From: Sulfurospirillum sp. SCADC | GTDB lineage: Bacteria > Campylobacterota > Campylobacteria > Campylobacterales > Sulfurospirillaceae | Assembly: GCF_000743525.1 (NCBI RefSeq) | Contig: NZ_JQGK01000008.1 | Span: forward strand, 47,627-111,626 | Direction of reading: 5' to 3' | DNA length: 64,000 nt | In this document: piece by piece, positions 35,877 to 44,371 of the stretch | Numbering within the stretch: position 1 is the stretch's first letter | How the letters are laid out: each line of letters starts with the position of its first letter | Translations under genes and position numbers: made by a program | Notes under the pieces: generated by a model | The model's input: only the letters and a program-made list of their open reading frames with translations | Told to the model about the DNA's origin: nothing | The model's database searches: none

Positions 35877-37019
35877 TTATTTGGTTTTTTTCGCTAATTT
35901 TATCAATCGAAATATCTCTTTTACACTCTGTTTGACCAGTTTTTCAGCTCTTGGTTTTTCCATCGCCTCTTCTAAACTCATCGGATAGCGCATAATCGAA
36001 AAAAGTGCGTCCACACCTTCATGGACTTCGAGTTCATCGGCAATGCCACCGCCTAAGGCGATGAGAGGAACGCCTGCTTTTTGGGCGCGTTTGGAGACGC
36101 CGCTGAGCACTTTGCCCATTAACGACTGCTGATCGATGCGCCCTTCGCCTGTGATGACGAGCGTTGCGTTTTTAAGGTGCATATCAAACCCGATCTGATC
36201 TAAAATAATCTCAATGCCTGAACGAAGTGTTGCATCTAAAAAAGCTTGCATCCCGCCACCCATGCCACCTGCGGCACCCGAGCCTGCGTTCATCGCGACA
36301 TCTTTGTTGAGCGTGTTTTTAAGTACGTGTGTAAAATGCTGCATGCCCACATCAAGACGTTCGATCATGGCAGCATCTGCACCTTTTTGCCCTGCATAAA
36401 TGTGCGCCGAACCAAGAGGACCATACATCACGTTATCCACATCGCACGCGACAATAAATTCGCATGTTTTAAGCGCTGGTAACACATGACTTTCATCCAC
36501 GTGATGCACGCTCTCCAAAATCGCTCCACCAAGACCTAGCTCATTGCCAGCAACATCTAAAAAGCGGTACCCAAGTGCTTGAAGCATCCCAAGGGCGGCG
36601 TCATTGGTCGCACTGCCACCGATGCCGACGATAAACTTACGACACCCTTTTGAGATCGCATCTTTCACCATCTCTCCCACGCCAAACGTTGTGGTCAAAA
36701 GCGGATTGCGTTTTGCTTTGGGAACGAGCGGAAGCCCCCCTGCTTGTGCCATTTCGATGATCGCAGTTACCCCATCGTCCAAGATGCCATACTGCGCAGT
36801 GATGGGATTCATTAAGGGGTCATGGACTTTACATGTAAAGATTTTTCCTTGAACATTTTGCATAATCGCACTGAGCATTCCCTCGCCACCATCGGCGATA
36901 TAACACGCAGTGACACTTGCATCTTCGTAAACTTCTTTAATGCCCTCTTCTATCCACGCGGAGAGTTCTTGTGAACTCGCACACCCTTTAAAAGAATCAA
37001 TTGCTAAAACCACATTCAT
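35877..37019 (-). CDS. glxK: Glycerate kinase (GlxK/GarK family)
   Basis: 380 aa. Opens NVVLAIDSFKGCASSQELS, then IADGGEGM, IEMAQAGGLPLV, FIVGIGGSATNDAALGMLQALGYRF and TGEGRIDQQSLMGK, all family signatures. Phosphorylates glycerate. The upstream in-frame ATG at 37061 would add 14 residues inside the ogt gene, so I take 37019, which overlaps the ogt stop as ATGA. One palindrome copy at 36829 encodes FTCK. Confidence 0.9.
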   Translation of the reverse strand: MNVVLAIDSFKGCASSQELSAWIEEGIKEVYEDASVTACYIADGGEGMLSAIMQNVQGKIFTCKVHDPLMNPITAQYGILDDGVTAIIEMAQAGGLPLVPKAKRNPLLTTTFGVGEMVKDAISKGCRKFIVGIGGSATNDAALGMLQALGYRFLDVAGNELGLGGAILESVHHVDESHVLPALKTCEFIVACDVDNVMYGPLGSAHIYAGQKGADAAMIERLDVGMQHFTHVLKNTLNKDVAMNAGSGAAGGMGGGMQAFLDATLRSGIEIILDQIGFDMHLKNATLVITGEGRIDQQSLMGKVLSGVSKRAQKAGVPLIALGGGIADELEVHEGVDALFSIMRYPMSLEEAMEKPRAEKLVKQSVKEIFRLIKLAKKTK

Positions 37020-37471
37020 CGATATTTCTGCTCCAATGCTAATAAATATTCTTTGCGCCACAATCCTCCGCTGTACCCGCCAATGCCACCACTTTTAGCG
37101 ATCACACGGTGGCAAGGAATCACAATGGCGATCTTGTTTTTGCCATTGGCATTGGCAACGGCGCGCGTGGCTTTGGGCTGTTTGAGCAGTTCCGCCTCAC
37201 GGCTGTACGAAATGGTCTCACCGTAGGGAATGCTTTGAAGCACATCCCATACACCCTGTTGAAAAAAGGTGCCTTTGGGGTGCAATGGCACGCTAAAGTT
37301 TTTGAGTTTGCCTGCGAAATAGGCTTCTAACTCTTTTTTGAGTAGCTCAATATGGTGGTTTGAATCTTTGAGGATTTCGCCATTATCGTCAAAATCCAGA
37401 GCGCAAATACCACGCTCATCCGCTGAGATCAGCAATAATCCAACAGGCGATGAAAATGAACAGTAAACCAT
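37016..37471 (-). CDS. ogt: Methylated-DNA--protein-cysteine methyltransferase
   Basis: 151 aa. The acceptor cysteine lies in IVIPCHRVIAKSGGIGGYSGGLWRKEYLL, the universal PCHRV motif with the following Gly-Tyr-Gly-rich loop. Directly reverses O6-alkylguanine. The N-terminal domain is shortened as in Ogt. Coupled to glxK by a 4-bp overlap and one base after the GNAT gene stop. Confidence 0.94.
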   Translation of the reverse strand: MVYCSFSSPVGLLLISADERGICALDFDDNGEILKDSNHHIELLKKELEAYFAGKLKNFSVPLHPKGTFFQQGVWDVLQSIPYGETISYSREAELLKQPKATRAVANANGKNKIAIVIPCHRVIAKSGGIGGYSGGLWRKEYLLALEQKYR

Positions 37472-37472
37472 G

Positions 37473-37925
37473 CTAGCTCCTTAGTGCTTTGTGCATACAG
37501 ACGCTGTTTTCCATCCCCACATAAGATCCATAATTGAGAATGACCGCATACCCCATTTTGGCATAAAGCGCAATCGCTTCAGGTTGCCCTTTACCTGTCT
37601 CCAAACGCGCTTCGCTAAAGCCAAGCTCCACTGCCCACGCTTCTAATTCACGTAAAAGTTGTGACGAAAACCCACGCCTGCGACAGTTTGGGCTCACAAA
37701 CATACGTTTGATCTCCACCGTTTTGGCATCGATCTTTTTAAAACACCCGCACGCCACAGGCAGTCCATCTTCATACCCCACCAACGTTGTTTCGATAGGA
37801 TCGATCACATTGTGTTGATCGTACACGGCTTGCGCTTTGCCATAGCGCACACTCAGTTCTGCGTCCAACGCATGGGTGAGGGCACAAAAATCTGCATGCG
37901 TGTTGGATAGTTTACATGTAAGCAT
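37473..37925 (-). CDS. GNAT-family acetyltransferase
   Basis: 150 aa. The acetyl-CoA loop appears as VSPNCRRRGFSSQLLRELEAWA, followed by GFSEARLETGKGQPEAIALYAKMGY. I start at ATG 37925 (MLTCKLSNTHADF), seven bases after gagg; the frame is open 37 codons further. The palindrome at 37912 falls on codons 3-5. Substrate unknown; the pattern fits small-molecule N-acetyltransferases. Divergent from the GGCT gene. Confidence 0.78.
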   Translation of the reverse strand: MLTCKLSNTHADFCALTHALDAELSVRYGKAQAVYDQHNVIDPIETTLVGYEDGLPVACGCFKKIDAKTVEIKRMFVSPNCRRRGFSSQLLRELEAWAVELGFSEARLETGKGQPEAIALYAKMGYAVILNYGSYVGMENSVCMHKALRS

Positions 37926-38029
37926 TGAAAACCTCGGATGATTTTTGAGTATTATACCTTCATTTGCACAGTTTTTGATCACCCAAATGGGCGCAAAGCG
38001 TGGTAAGATTTTCATCAAGGAGCAGGCAC

Positions 38030-38431
38030 ATGACACACCTCTTTACGTATGGATCATTGATGTTTGAAGACGTCTGGAACAGACTGGTTAAAGGCAATTA
38101 TCTCTCGCAAAAAGCGACCTTAAACGGTTATGCCAGACGTTCAGTCAAAGAAGATGAGTACCCTGTCATTTTCCAAGCCGATGAGCTTGTCGAAGGGGTC
38201 GTTTATTACGATATAAACGAGGAAGATATGGTCATTCTTGATACTTTTGAAGGCGAGTATTACGAACGCAAAGAGGTGGAGCTTCTGGTTAAAGATGAGC
38301 TAATTCGTGCATGCGTGTATGTTCTAAAAGAGAAACACTTTGATATTATCGACCCAAAGCCTTGGAGTGAAGCCCTCTTCGCAACTGAGGGCATCAAGCG
38401 TTTTCTAGCCAACTACAAAGGATTTGCTTAG
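38030..38431 (+). CDS. Gamma-glutamylcyclotransferase-like protein (GGCT/AIG2 family)
   Basis: 133 aa. THLFTYGSLMFEDVW is the YGSL substrate-binding motif of the GGCT fold; ILDTFEGEYYERKEVEL holds the Glu (in FEG) expected to act as the acid/base. May process gamma-glutamyl amines or peptides. Start 38030 is seven bases from aaggag; ten upstream codons were rejected. Convergent with the ankyrin gene, 16 bp apart with no obvious terminator. Confidence 0.85.
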   Translation: MTHLFTYGSLMFEDVWNRLVKGNYLSQKATLNGYARRSVKEDEYPVIFQADELVEGVVYYDINEEDMVILDTFEGEYYERKEVELLVKDELIRACVYVLKEKHFDIIDPKPWSEALFATEGIKRFLANYKGFA

Positions 38432-38447
38432 GCTTTAGGTCGCGCAT

Positions 38448-38981
38448 TTAGAGGGTACGTGCACTGAGAATTTTTTTAGGTTTTCCCGTAAAAAGCATCT
38501 TGAGATACAACACGACACTGGTAAAACGACGCAGTGAAATCCCTAAAATCATCTCATCGCGCCCTTTTTCCCCAACACTTTGCAGATACTCCACAACCGC
38601 AACACGCCCAAAGAGAGCTGCAAACATGATAGGTGTTCGTCCGCCACCATTATCAGCATCAACCTTGGCACCTGCTTCAACCAAGGCTTTGCAAATCTCC
38701 AGATGGCCCTTAAATGCGGCTCCACCTAGAGGCGTTTGGTACCTGTCATTGCGCTGATCGACGGAAGCGCCATAGGCAATAAGCGTTCGAACCGTATCGA
38801 GCTCACCGTTATAGGCTGCGAGCATCAAGAGCGTATTGCCTTTGGTGTCCGATACGTTTACATGTAAACCACTTTTGAGCATAGATTCTAAAATATCACT
38901 CTGTCCATGACGTGCGAAATCAAGCGCCATTGCCTGAAGCTCGACGTAGCGAGCCTCTTCTTGTTGACTAGTCGTTTCCAT
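38448..38981 (-). CDS. Ankyrin-repeat protein linked to catalase
   Basis: 177 aa. Three to four ankyrin repeats occupy about 45-145 (SDTKGNTLLMLAAYNGELDTV, DRYQTPLGGAAFKGHLEI, GGGRTPIMFAALFGRVAVV). The ATG is one base after the katA stop, so it is cotranslated with catalase. A Campylobacter jejuni ankyrin protein encoded next to katA is known to promote haem loading of catalase; the same role is inferred here. Palindrome at 38858 encodes GLHVNV. Confidence 0.85.
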   Translation of the reverse strand: METTSQQEEARYVELQAMALDFARHGQSDILESMLKSGLHVNVSDTKGNTLLMLAAYNGELDTVRTLIAYGASVDQRNDRYQTPLGGAAFKGHLEICKALVEAGAKVDADNGGGRTPIMFAALFGRVAVVEYLQSVGEKGRDEMILGISLRRFTSVVLYLKMLFTGKPKKILSARTL

Positions 38982-38982
38982 A

Positions 38983-40398
38983 CTAGATTCCTAACGCGTT
39001 GCGCACACCTGCGCCATAAGCGGGATCAACCTGATCAAATAAACCAATCTGTCGCTCAATAATCTCTTTGGGTACACCTGCCATGGCAGAGGCGATATTG
39101 CTAAAAAGTTGTGCTTTTTGATCCAAACTCATCAGCTTAAACAGCGCTCTGAGTTGTGAAAAGTCATCATTTCCAATACGGTGATCGTACCGATCGCCCT
39201 CCCCATTGACAAGAAAGGCAGGCTCGCTATACGCCTTATCTTCTTTGGGTCCCCCAAAGCTGTTTGGCTCGTAGTAAGCATCGCCAAAATCAGGCACATC
39301 TAAACGCATCGATCCATCGGCATGGTAGGTGTTTACCTCTACTTTTGGGCGGTTAATCGGAAGCATCTCATAGTGCGTTCCTACACGGTAACGGTGTGCA
39401 TCTGCATACGAAAAGACTCTGGCTTGGAGCATTTTATTGGGTGAGAAACTAATGCCTGAAACGACATTGGAAGGGCTAAAAGAGGCTTGTTCCACCTCAG
39501 CAAAGTAATTTTGCGGATTGCGATTCAGCTCCATCACTCCCACATCAATCAATGGATAATCTCCATGTGGCCATACTTTGGTTAGATCAAAGGGATTAAA
39601 AGAGCAGACTTCTGCTTGCGCCTTGGTCATGATCTGAATTTTCAATTTCCATCTTGGAAACGCTTTGCGCTCAATCGCAGCAAACAGATCTTCTTGCGAA
39701 CTCTCACGCGATTTTGCCACAACCGCTTCAGCCTCGGCATTGATATAGTTTTCGATGCCTTGTTCTGATTTGAAGTGAAATTTCACCCAAAAACGCTCGT
39801 TTTTCGCATTGATGAGACTGTACGTGTGCGAACCAAACCCGTGAATATGGCGAAACCCTTTAGGAAGCCCACGATCGGACATTAAAATCGTCACTTGGTG
39901 TAAACTCTCAGGCAAAAGCGACCAAAAATCCCACATAGCCGCATTGCTTCTCAGATTGGTTCGTGGGTGGCGTTTTTGGGTGTGAATAAAATCGGGAAAT
40001 TTTTGAGGATCGCGGATGAAAAAAACGGGCGTGTTATTGCCCACCAAATCCCAATTGCCCTCATCGGTGTAAAACTTAATCGCAAACCCTCGCACATCGC
40101 GTTCGGCATCTGCTGCACCTCGCTCACCTGCAACGGTTGAAAAACGCAAAAAGAGCTCTGTCACCGTCCCTTTTTGAAACACTTTGGCTTTGGTGTAATA
40201 TGAAATATCGTCTGTGATGGTAAGCGTTCCAAACGCAGCCGAACCCTTTGCATGAACCACACGCTCAGAAATGCGCTCACGATTTTGATGGGCAAGTTTT
40301 TCAAGAAGTTGATAATCTTGCATTAAGAGCGGTCCACGTGAACCTGCACTTAAAGAATTTTGGTTATCCGCTATGGGATTTCCTGCGGTTGTTGTCAT
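38983..40398 (-). CDS. katA: Haem catalase
   Basis: 471 aa clade 3-type monofunctional catalase. Distal His49 in [12 protein letters not shown], Asn in [13 protein letters not shown] and the proximal haem Tyr in [12 protein letters not shown] are all present. Residue 44 is Ser (ERISERVVH) where Pro is usual. Destroys hydrogen peroxide in the cytoplasm. The ATG has no good Shine-Dalgarno of its own; it overlaps the stop of a 7-codon upstream frame that does. An AT-rich element shared with the peroxiredoxin gene lies 90 bp upstream. Confidence 0.96.
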   Translation of the reverse strand: MTTTAGNPIADNQNSLSAGSRGPLLMQDYQLLEKLAHQNRERISERVVHAKGSAAFGTLTITDDISYYTKAKVFQKGTVTELFLRFSTVAGERGAADAERDVRGFAIKFYTDEGNWDLVGNNTPVFFIRDPQKFPDFIHTQKRHPRTNLRSNAAMWDFWSLLPESLHQVTILMSDRGLPKGFRHIHGFGSHTYSLINAKNERFWVKFHFKSEQGIENYINAEAEAVVAKSRESSQEDLFAAIERKAFPRWKLKIQIMTKAQAEVCSFNPFDLTKVWPHGDYPLIDVGVMELNRNPQNYFAEVEQASFSPSNVVSGISFSPNKMLQARVFSYADAHRYRVGTHYEMLPINRPKVEVNTYHADGSMRLDVPDFGDAYYEPNSFGGPKEDKAYSEPAFLVNGEGDRYDHRIGNDDFSQLRALFKLMSLDQKAQLFSNIASAMAGVPKEIIERQIGLFDQVDPAYGAGVRNALGI

Positions 40399-40418
40399 TG
40401 TTTTGAGTTCGTTGTCAT
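40395..40418 (-). CDS. Possible 7-codon leader peptide overlapping katA
   Basis: ATG at 40418 is preceded by aagga at normal spacing and encodes MTTNSKQ, ending in TGA that overlaps the katA ATG (ATGA). It would couple katA translation. Alternatively it is the true N-terminus of KatA, separated by a single-base loss next to AAAACA, since one extra base would join MTTNSKQ to the catalase frame. Confidence 0.4.
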   Translation of the reverse strand: MTTNSKQ

Positions 40419-40487
40419 GGGTTTTCCTTCTTTTAAGATAAAGTTACTCTCAATTTAAATCTAACGAAACAATAATATTTTGATAAA

Positions 40488-40516
40488 TATTTGTTAATAG
40501 TAATTTTTATTATTTA
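40488..40516. promoter_or_regulatory. Candidate peroxide-response operator upstream of katA
   Basis: A 29-bp AT-rich stretch found again at 41409-41437 with a single difference. Its core is an imperfect inverted repeat, AATAGTAA-TTT-TTATTATT (40496-40514), of the size and composition of Fur/PerR boxes. Lies 90 bp upstream of katA. The regulator is inferred, not shown. Confidence 0.6.
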
Positions 40517-40599
40517 GTAAATTAATTGTATATTTATTTCGTCAAATACTACTTGGTTTTATCGTGAGAATGAGATAGAAAGAAGAAAGAAGAAAATTC

Positions 40600-40623
40600 A
40601 AAGACCCCTTGAAGGGGTCTTTT
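40600..40623 (-). terminator. Terminator of the peroxiredoxin gene
   Basis: Perfect stem AAAGACCCC...GGGGTCTTT with a small central loop, 21 bp after the peroxiredoxin stop. The A/T-flanked GC stem can end transcription in either direction; a palindrome copy (40628) sits between it and the gene. Confidence 0.8.
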
Positions 40624-40643
40624 GTGTTTACATGTAAACGATA

Positions 40644-41351
40644 TTAAGAGAGAATCTCTTCGATGGTAATATAATCACCCACGCGACCTGTCATCTTCTC
40701 AACATCGGTAGCTACGGGCAAGGTTTTCTTGCCAGGTCTCCAACCTGCTGGGCAGACTTCACCTGTCTTGCTCGCATGTTGCCATGCTCTGACTTGGCGT
40801 AAAAATTCATTCACGTTTCTACCAACCATTGGGGCTTGAACTTCTTGTGCGACACAAACGCCCTCTGGATTGATGAGGAATCGTCCACGAAGAGCGATGC
40901 CTTCATCTTCGATCATGACACCAAATGCACGACTGACGGCACCGGTTGGATCAGCACCGATCGTCAATTTTAGACCTGCTAAAATTGGCTCTGTCTCCAC
41001 AAAACGTTTGTGTGAAAATTTGGTATCGGTTGAAACGGCTAAAATCTCAACACCAAGTTCTTGGAACTCATCATATTTTGCATTCATTGCCGCGATTTCA
41101 GTGGGGCACACAAAGGTAAAATCGGCTGGATAAAAGCAGACCACATGCCATTTTCCTGCGTAGTCTTCACTGTTAACGGTGGTGTAGTGACCTGTTTTGG
41201 CGTCGTACGCATCCATTTTAAATGCTGGGGCTTTTTGTAAAACTAAAGATGAACTCATTGTTTTTTTCTCCTGTATTTTCATTTCTGAATTGTGATTTTC
41301 GTGAGTAACCTCAGAAGCTTTTGCTTCAACTTTATTGGTATCGCATGCCAT
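40644..41351 (-). CDS. 2-Cys peroxiredoxin (AhpC/Prx1 type)
   Basis: 235 aa from 41351. Peroxidatic Cys82 in PADFTFVCPTE and resolving Cys in GEVCPAGWRPGKKT mark a typical 2-Cys peroxiredoxin that reduces peroxides with thiol donors. The first 31 residues (MACDTNKVEAKASEV...) precede the usual start; ATG 41258 also has a good Shine-Dalgarno (caggag) and gives 204 aa, the normal length. Both starts are plausible. Own terminator downstream; shares a 29-bp upstream element with katA and is divergent from a Crp/Fnr gene. Confidence 0.93.
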   Translation of the reverse strand: MACDTNKVEAKASEVTHENHNSEMKIQEKKTMSSSLVLQKAPAFKMDAYDAKTGHYTTVNSEDYAGKWHVVCFYPADFTFVCPTEIAAMNAKYDEFQELGVEILAVSTDTKFSHKRFVETEPILAGLKLTIGADPTGAVSRAFGVMIEDEGIALRGRFLINPEGVCVAQEVQAPMVGRNVNEFLRQVRAWQHASKTGEVCPAGWRPGKKTLPVATDVEKMTGRVGDYITIEEILS

Positions 41352-41408
41352 TTGTTTTCCTTATGATTTAGATTTTGTTTCGTGATGAAATTCTAGCATA
41401 TCAATAAT

Positions 41409-41437
41409 TATTTGTCAATAGTAATTTTTATTATTTA
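41409..41437. promoter_or_regulatory. Second copy of the katA/peroxiredoxin upstream element
   Basis: Matches 40488-40516 at 28 of 29 positions, in the same orientation relative to its minus-strand gene, 58 bp upstream of the peroxiredoxin start at 41351. It also lies 67 bp before the divergent Crp/Fnr gene, so one bound regulator could affect both. Confidence 0.6.
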
Positions 41438-41503
41438 TATACGTTATTCTTATTTCTTTCTCTTTTTTTTGTACAATGGTTTATTTACATGTAAAGGTTT
41501 GAG

Positions 41504-42118
41504 ATGCTTGATTTACACGATTTTGAATTTGCAAAAGTGCTCAACAGTGAGGAGTTTGACTATCTGTTACGCCATGCCAAACACGTATCGATTCCTAAAC
41601 ATACGATCCTTTTTTATCAAGAGACCATTTGCAACGATATTTTGCTGTTAGGAAAAGGGGAGATTGAACTTTACATGTACGGTGAAAATGATCGAAAAAT
41701 TCCTCTCTACGCGCTCAAAGAAGGCGAACAGTGCGTCATCAACACCTCTAGCACCATCTCGCAAACGCCTGCGATTGGAACGGCGCAAAGCCTGAGTGAT
41801 GTGGAGGGTTGGATGGTGAGCGAAATGGTAGTAAAAGAGCTTATGCACCGTTCCCCTTCTTACCTCAATTATGTTTTTTCCCTTTTTACGATCAAACTGG
41901 ATGCACTTGCCACACTCATCCAAGACATCAAATTTAAAAAACTCGACAGTCGCATTTTAGAGTGGCTTCGCGCGCACCCTTCCAAGATCGTTCAAGCCAC
42001 ACATGAAGAGATCGCTGAAGCGCTTGGAACATCACGCGTTGTGATCAGTCGGGTGTTAAAAGACCTTGAAAAGCAGAACTTCTTAAAATTGCACCGTAAG
42101 GCAATTGAGATTATGTAA
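41504..42118 (+). CDS. Crp/Fnr-family transcription regulator
   Basis: 204 aa. A cyclic-nucleotide-binding-like beta roll (about 25-115, with ETICNDILLLGKGEIELYMYG) is followed by a dimer helix and a helix-turn-helix (ATHEEIAEALGTSRVVISRVLKDLEKQNF). No N-terminal Fe-S cysteine cluster as in FNR is seen; Cys residues in ETICND and GEQCVI could sense redox. Shine-Dalgarno aaagg comes from the palindrome at 41485. A near-copy at 41671 is read as LYMY, where the exact palindrome would create a stop. Placed to regulate stress genes nearby. Confidence 0.88.
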   Translation: MLDLHDFEFAKVLNSEEFDYLLRHAKHVSIPKHTILFYQETICNDILLLGKGEIELYMYGENDRKIPLYALKEGEQCVINTSSTISQTPAIGTAQSLSDVEGWMVSEMVVKELMHRSPSYLNYVFSLFTIKLDALATLIQDIKFKKLDSRILEWLRAHPSKIVQATHEEIAEALGTSRVVISRVLKDLEKQNFLKLHRKAIEIM

Positions 42119-42125
42119 CACTTTT

Positions 42126-42168
42126 GTAACGTATGTTACTGACAACGTAAGGTGAATTATTTTATAAT
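42126..42168 (+). promoter_or_regulatory. Promoter of the DUF2892 gene with overlapping palindromic operator
   Basis: CTGACA (42139-42144), an 18-bp spacer and TATAAT (42163-42168) form a sigma-70-type promoter. GTAAC-GTAT-GTTAC (42126-42139) is a perfect inverted repeat touching the -35 box, placed where a Crp/Fnr-type regulator could act; the regulator gene ends 8 bp upstream. Confidence 0.55.
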
Positions 42169-42195
42169 AACCAAGATCAAAATAAGGAGTTTACG

Positions 42196-42423
42196 ATGAA
42201 ATGCAATGTAGGAAAAACAGACCGAATGCTTCGTGCCATCGTCGGTGTTGCGGTGATTATTTTAGGGGTTATTTTTAACAGCTGGTTTGGGCTGATTGGT
42301 ATCGTGTTGTTGGCAACCGCACTGTTTCGTTTCTGCCCAGCGTACCTTCCTTTTTCCCTCGACACCTCTAAAAATGACGACTCAAGCTCATGCGGTGGTG
42401 GCGGTTGCGGCTGCGGTAGATAA
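42196..42423 (+). CDS. DUF2892 small membrane protein with Cys-Gly tail
   Basis: 75 aa. CNVGKTDRMLRAIVGVAVIILGVI is the DUF2892 signature (the membrane part found fused to rhodanese in YgaP). Two transmembrane helices lie at about 12-28 and 31-48. The C-terminus SSSCGGGGCGCGR is unusual: three cysteines in a glycine run, a plausible metal or persulfide site. Shine-Dalgarno aagga precedes the start; own promoter and terminator make it monocistronic. Confidence 0.85.
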   Translation: MKCNVGKTDRMLRAIVGVAVIILGVIFNSWFGLIGIVLLATALFRFCPAYLPFSLDTSKNDDSSSCGGGGCGCGR

Positions 42424-42433
42424 TCTTTCTTAA

Positions 42434-42455
42434 GAGTCTCCTTTTGAGGGGACTC
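42434..42455 (+). terminator. Terminator after the DUF2892 gene
   Basis: GAGTCTCC (42434-42441) pairs with GGGGACTC (42448-42455), one G-T wobble, six-base loop; a run of nine or more T begins seven bases later. Confidence 0.7.
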
Positions 42456-42530
42456 CTCTGCTCTTTTTTTTTCTTAAACCTTTTTTCGCTAAAATACCCC
42501 TAATTCTTACATGTAAACAAAAGGCATACC

Positions 42531-43796
42531 ATGGGACAAACCATCACTGAAAAGATTTTTAGCGACCACGTGGGTCACGCTGTCAAAGCGGGCGAGATTA
42601 TCAAAAGTAAAATCGACATGGTCATCGGAAACGATATTACCACGCCTATCTCGATTCGTGCGTTTGAGCAGAGTGGCGCGACCCAGCTTGCCAATCCCGA
42701 TGGCTTTAGCATCGTCATGGACCACTACATTCCTGCCAAAGACATTGCCAGTGCCAATCAAGCCAAAATCAGCCGCGAATTTGCGTACAAACACGACCTT
42801 AAACACTATTTTGATGAAAAAGATATGGGCATTGAACATGCACTTTTACCCGAAAAAGGGCTCGTTGTTCCAGGCGATGTCATCATTGGTGCGGATTCAC
42901 ACACCTGTACCCACGGTGCTCTTGGTGCGTTTGCCACGGGCATGGGCTCTACGGACCTTGCGTTTGCAATGATTACGGGTGAAAACTGGTTTAAAGTGCC
43001 TGAATCCATCAAAGTCATCTTCAGTGGAAAGCCTAAACAACATGTGTATGGAAAAGATCTCATCCTTGAAGTGATTCGCATTTTAGGGGTAGATGGCGCG
43101 TTGTACCGCACCCTTGAGTTTACAGGCGACACCATTGCGCATCTCAGCATGGATGATCGTTTCTCTTTGTGCAACATGGCGATTGAAGCGGGTGCCAAAA
43201 GCGGTATCGTCGCGGTCGATGAAATCACCAAAGCCTTTTTGAGTGACAAAAATCTTGCACGTGAGCCAAAATTCTTCTACTCCGATGCAGATGCTTCGTA
43301 TGTGCACGTCCTTCACATCGATGTCGCGAACCTTGATCCTGTCATTGCGTATCCGTTCTTACCGTCGAATGGCAAATCGATCAACGAAGCCGTCAAAGAT
43401 GATTTAAGCATCGATCAAGTCTTTATCGGCAGTTGCACCAACGGACGTTTAGAAGATTTACGCATTGCGGCTAGCATCTTAAAAGGTCGCAAAGTCGCGC
43501 GCAAAACACGCCTTATCATTACGCCAGCCACGCAGAAAATTTCATTGCAAGCCCAAAAAGAGGGTTTGGTGGACATTTTTATTGAAGCAGGAGCGGTCTT
43601 TAGTAATCCAACCTGTGGTGCGTGTTTAGGCGGTTATATGGGCATTTTAGGCGAAGGGGAACGTTGTGTCTCCACGACCAATCGTAACTTTGTCGGACGC
43701 ATGGGTGCACGCACAAGCGAGATCTACCTTGCCAACTCCGCCGTAGCCGCCGCAAGTGCCGTTATGGGCAAAATCAGCGATCCAAGATCATTGTAA
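42531..43796 (+). CDS. leuC: 3-isopropylmalate dehydratase large subunit
   Basis: 421 aa, the bacterial/archaeal type 2 size. ADSHTCTHGALGAFATGMGSTD and the [4Fe-4S] cysteines in GSCTNGR and NPTCGACLGG are present. Isomerises isopropylmalate in leucine synthesis together with LeuD, which is not in the window. A palindrome copy at 42507 sits 22 bp before the ATG. The stop overlaps the mobA start by one base (TAATG). Confidence 0.94.
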   Translation: MGQTITEKIFSDHVGHAVKAGEIIKSKIDMVIGNDITTPISIRAFEQSGATQLANPDGFSIVMDHYIPAKDIASANQAKISREFAYKHDLKHYFDEKDMGIEHALLPEKGLVVPGDVIIGADSHTCTHGALGAFATGMGSTDLAFAMITGENWFKVPESIKVIFSGKPKQHVYGKDLILEVIRILGVDGALYRTLEFTGDTIAHLSMDDRFSLCNMAIEAGAKSGIVAVDEITKAFLSDKNLAREPKFFYSDADASYVHVLHIDVANLDPVIAYPFLPSNGKSINEAVKDDLSIDQVFIGSCTNGRLEDLRIAASILKGRKVARKTRLIITPATQKISLQAQKEGLVDIFIEAGAVFSNPTCGACLGGYMGILGEGERCVSTTNRNFVGRMGARTSEIYLANSAVAAASAVMGKISDPRSL

Positions 43797-44371
43797 TGCC
43801 TTTGATCCCACTGCCTTTAGTCATCATCGCAGGGGGGAAAAGTTCGCGCATGGGAAGTGATAAAGCCTTGCTTCCCTTTGGCGAATTTAAAACACTCACT
43901 GAGTTCCAACTTCACAGGCTCAAACCTTACTTTTCTCGTTTACATGTAAGCGCTAAAAACAGTGAAAAATTTGCGTTTGAAGCCTCGTTTATTGACGATA
44001 ATGAAAGCTTTAGTGACCATTCACCACTCGTTGCACTGCTCTCCATTTTGGAACAGTTACAAACGCCTGTATGCGTGCTCAGCGTCGATACCCCGTTTGT
44101 CACGCCTGAAATTTTTGAAATACTGTATCAAAATTTTGAAGAGGGCGATGAGGCGATTGTTGCCACTTCCCCGTGCGCTTCGCATCAACTCTGCGCGATT
44201 TATGCTCCCTCTATTGCGAAAACTATTCGCGCGCAACTTGCTAAAAATGAGCACAAAATCCGCTCCGTTCTTGGTCAAAGTCGTACCAAATTTATTTCCT
44301 TTGAATCGGATGAACCTTTTTTCAACCTCAACCATCCGGATGAATACACAAAAGCACAGGAGCTTTTATGA
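43796..44371 (+). CDS. mobA: Molybdenum cofactor guanylyltransferase
   Basis: 191 aa. The nucleotide-binding signature PLVIIAGGKSSRMGSDKALLPFG is unmistakable; VLSVDTPFVTPE carries the metal-binding Asp. Attaches GMP to molybdopterin, giving the bis-MGD cofactor needed by DMSO-reductase-family enzymes such as the one encoded at 51.8-60 kb. Overlaps leuC by one base and the next gene by 4 bp (ATGA). Palindrome at 43940 encodes RLHVSA. Confidence 0.93.
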   Translation: MPLIPLPLVIIAGGKSSRMGSDKALLPFGEFKTLTEFQLHRLKPYFSRLHVSAKNSEKFAFEASFIDDNESFSDHSPLVALLSILEQLQTPVCVLSVDTPFVTPEIFEILYQNFEEGDEAIVATSPCASHQLCAIYAPSIAKTIRAQLAKNEHKIRSVLGQSRTKFISFESDEPFFNLNHPDEYTKAQELL

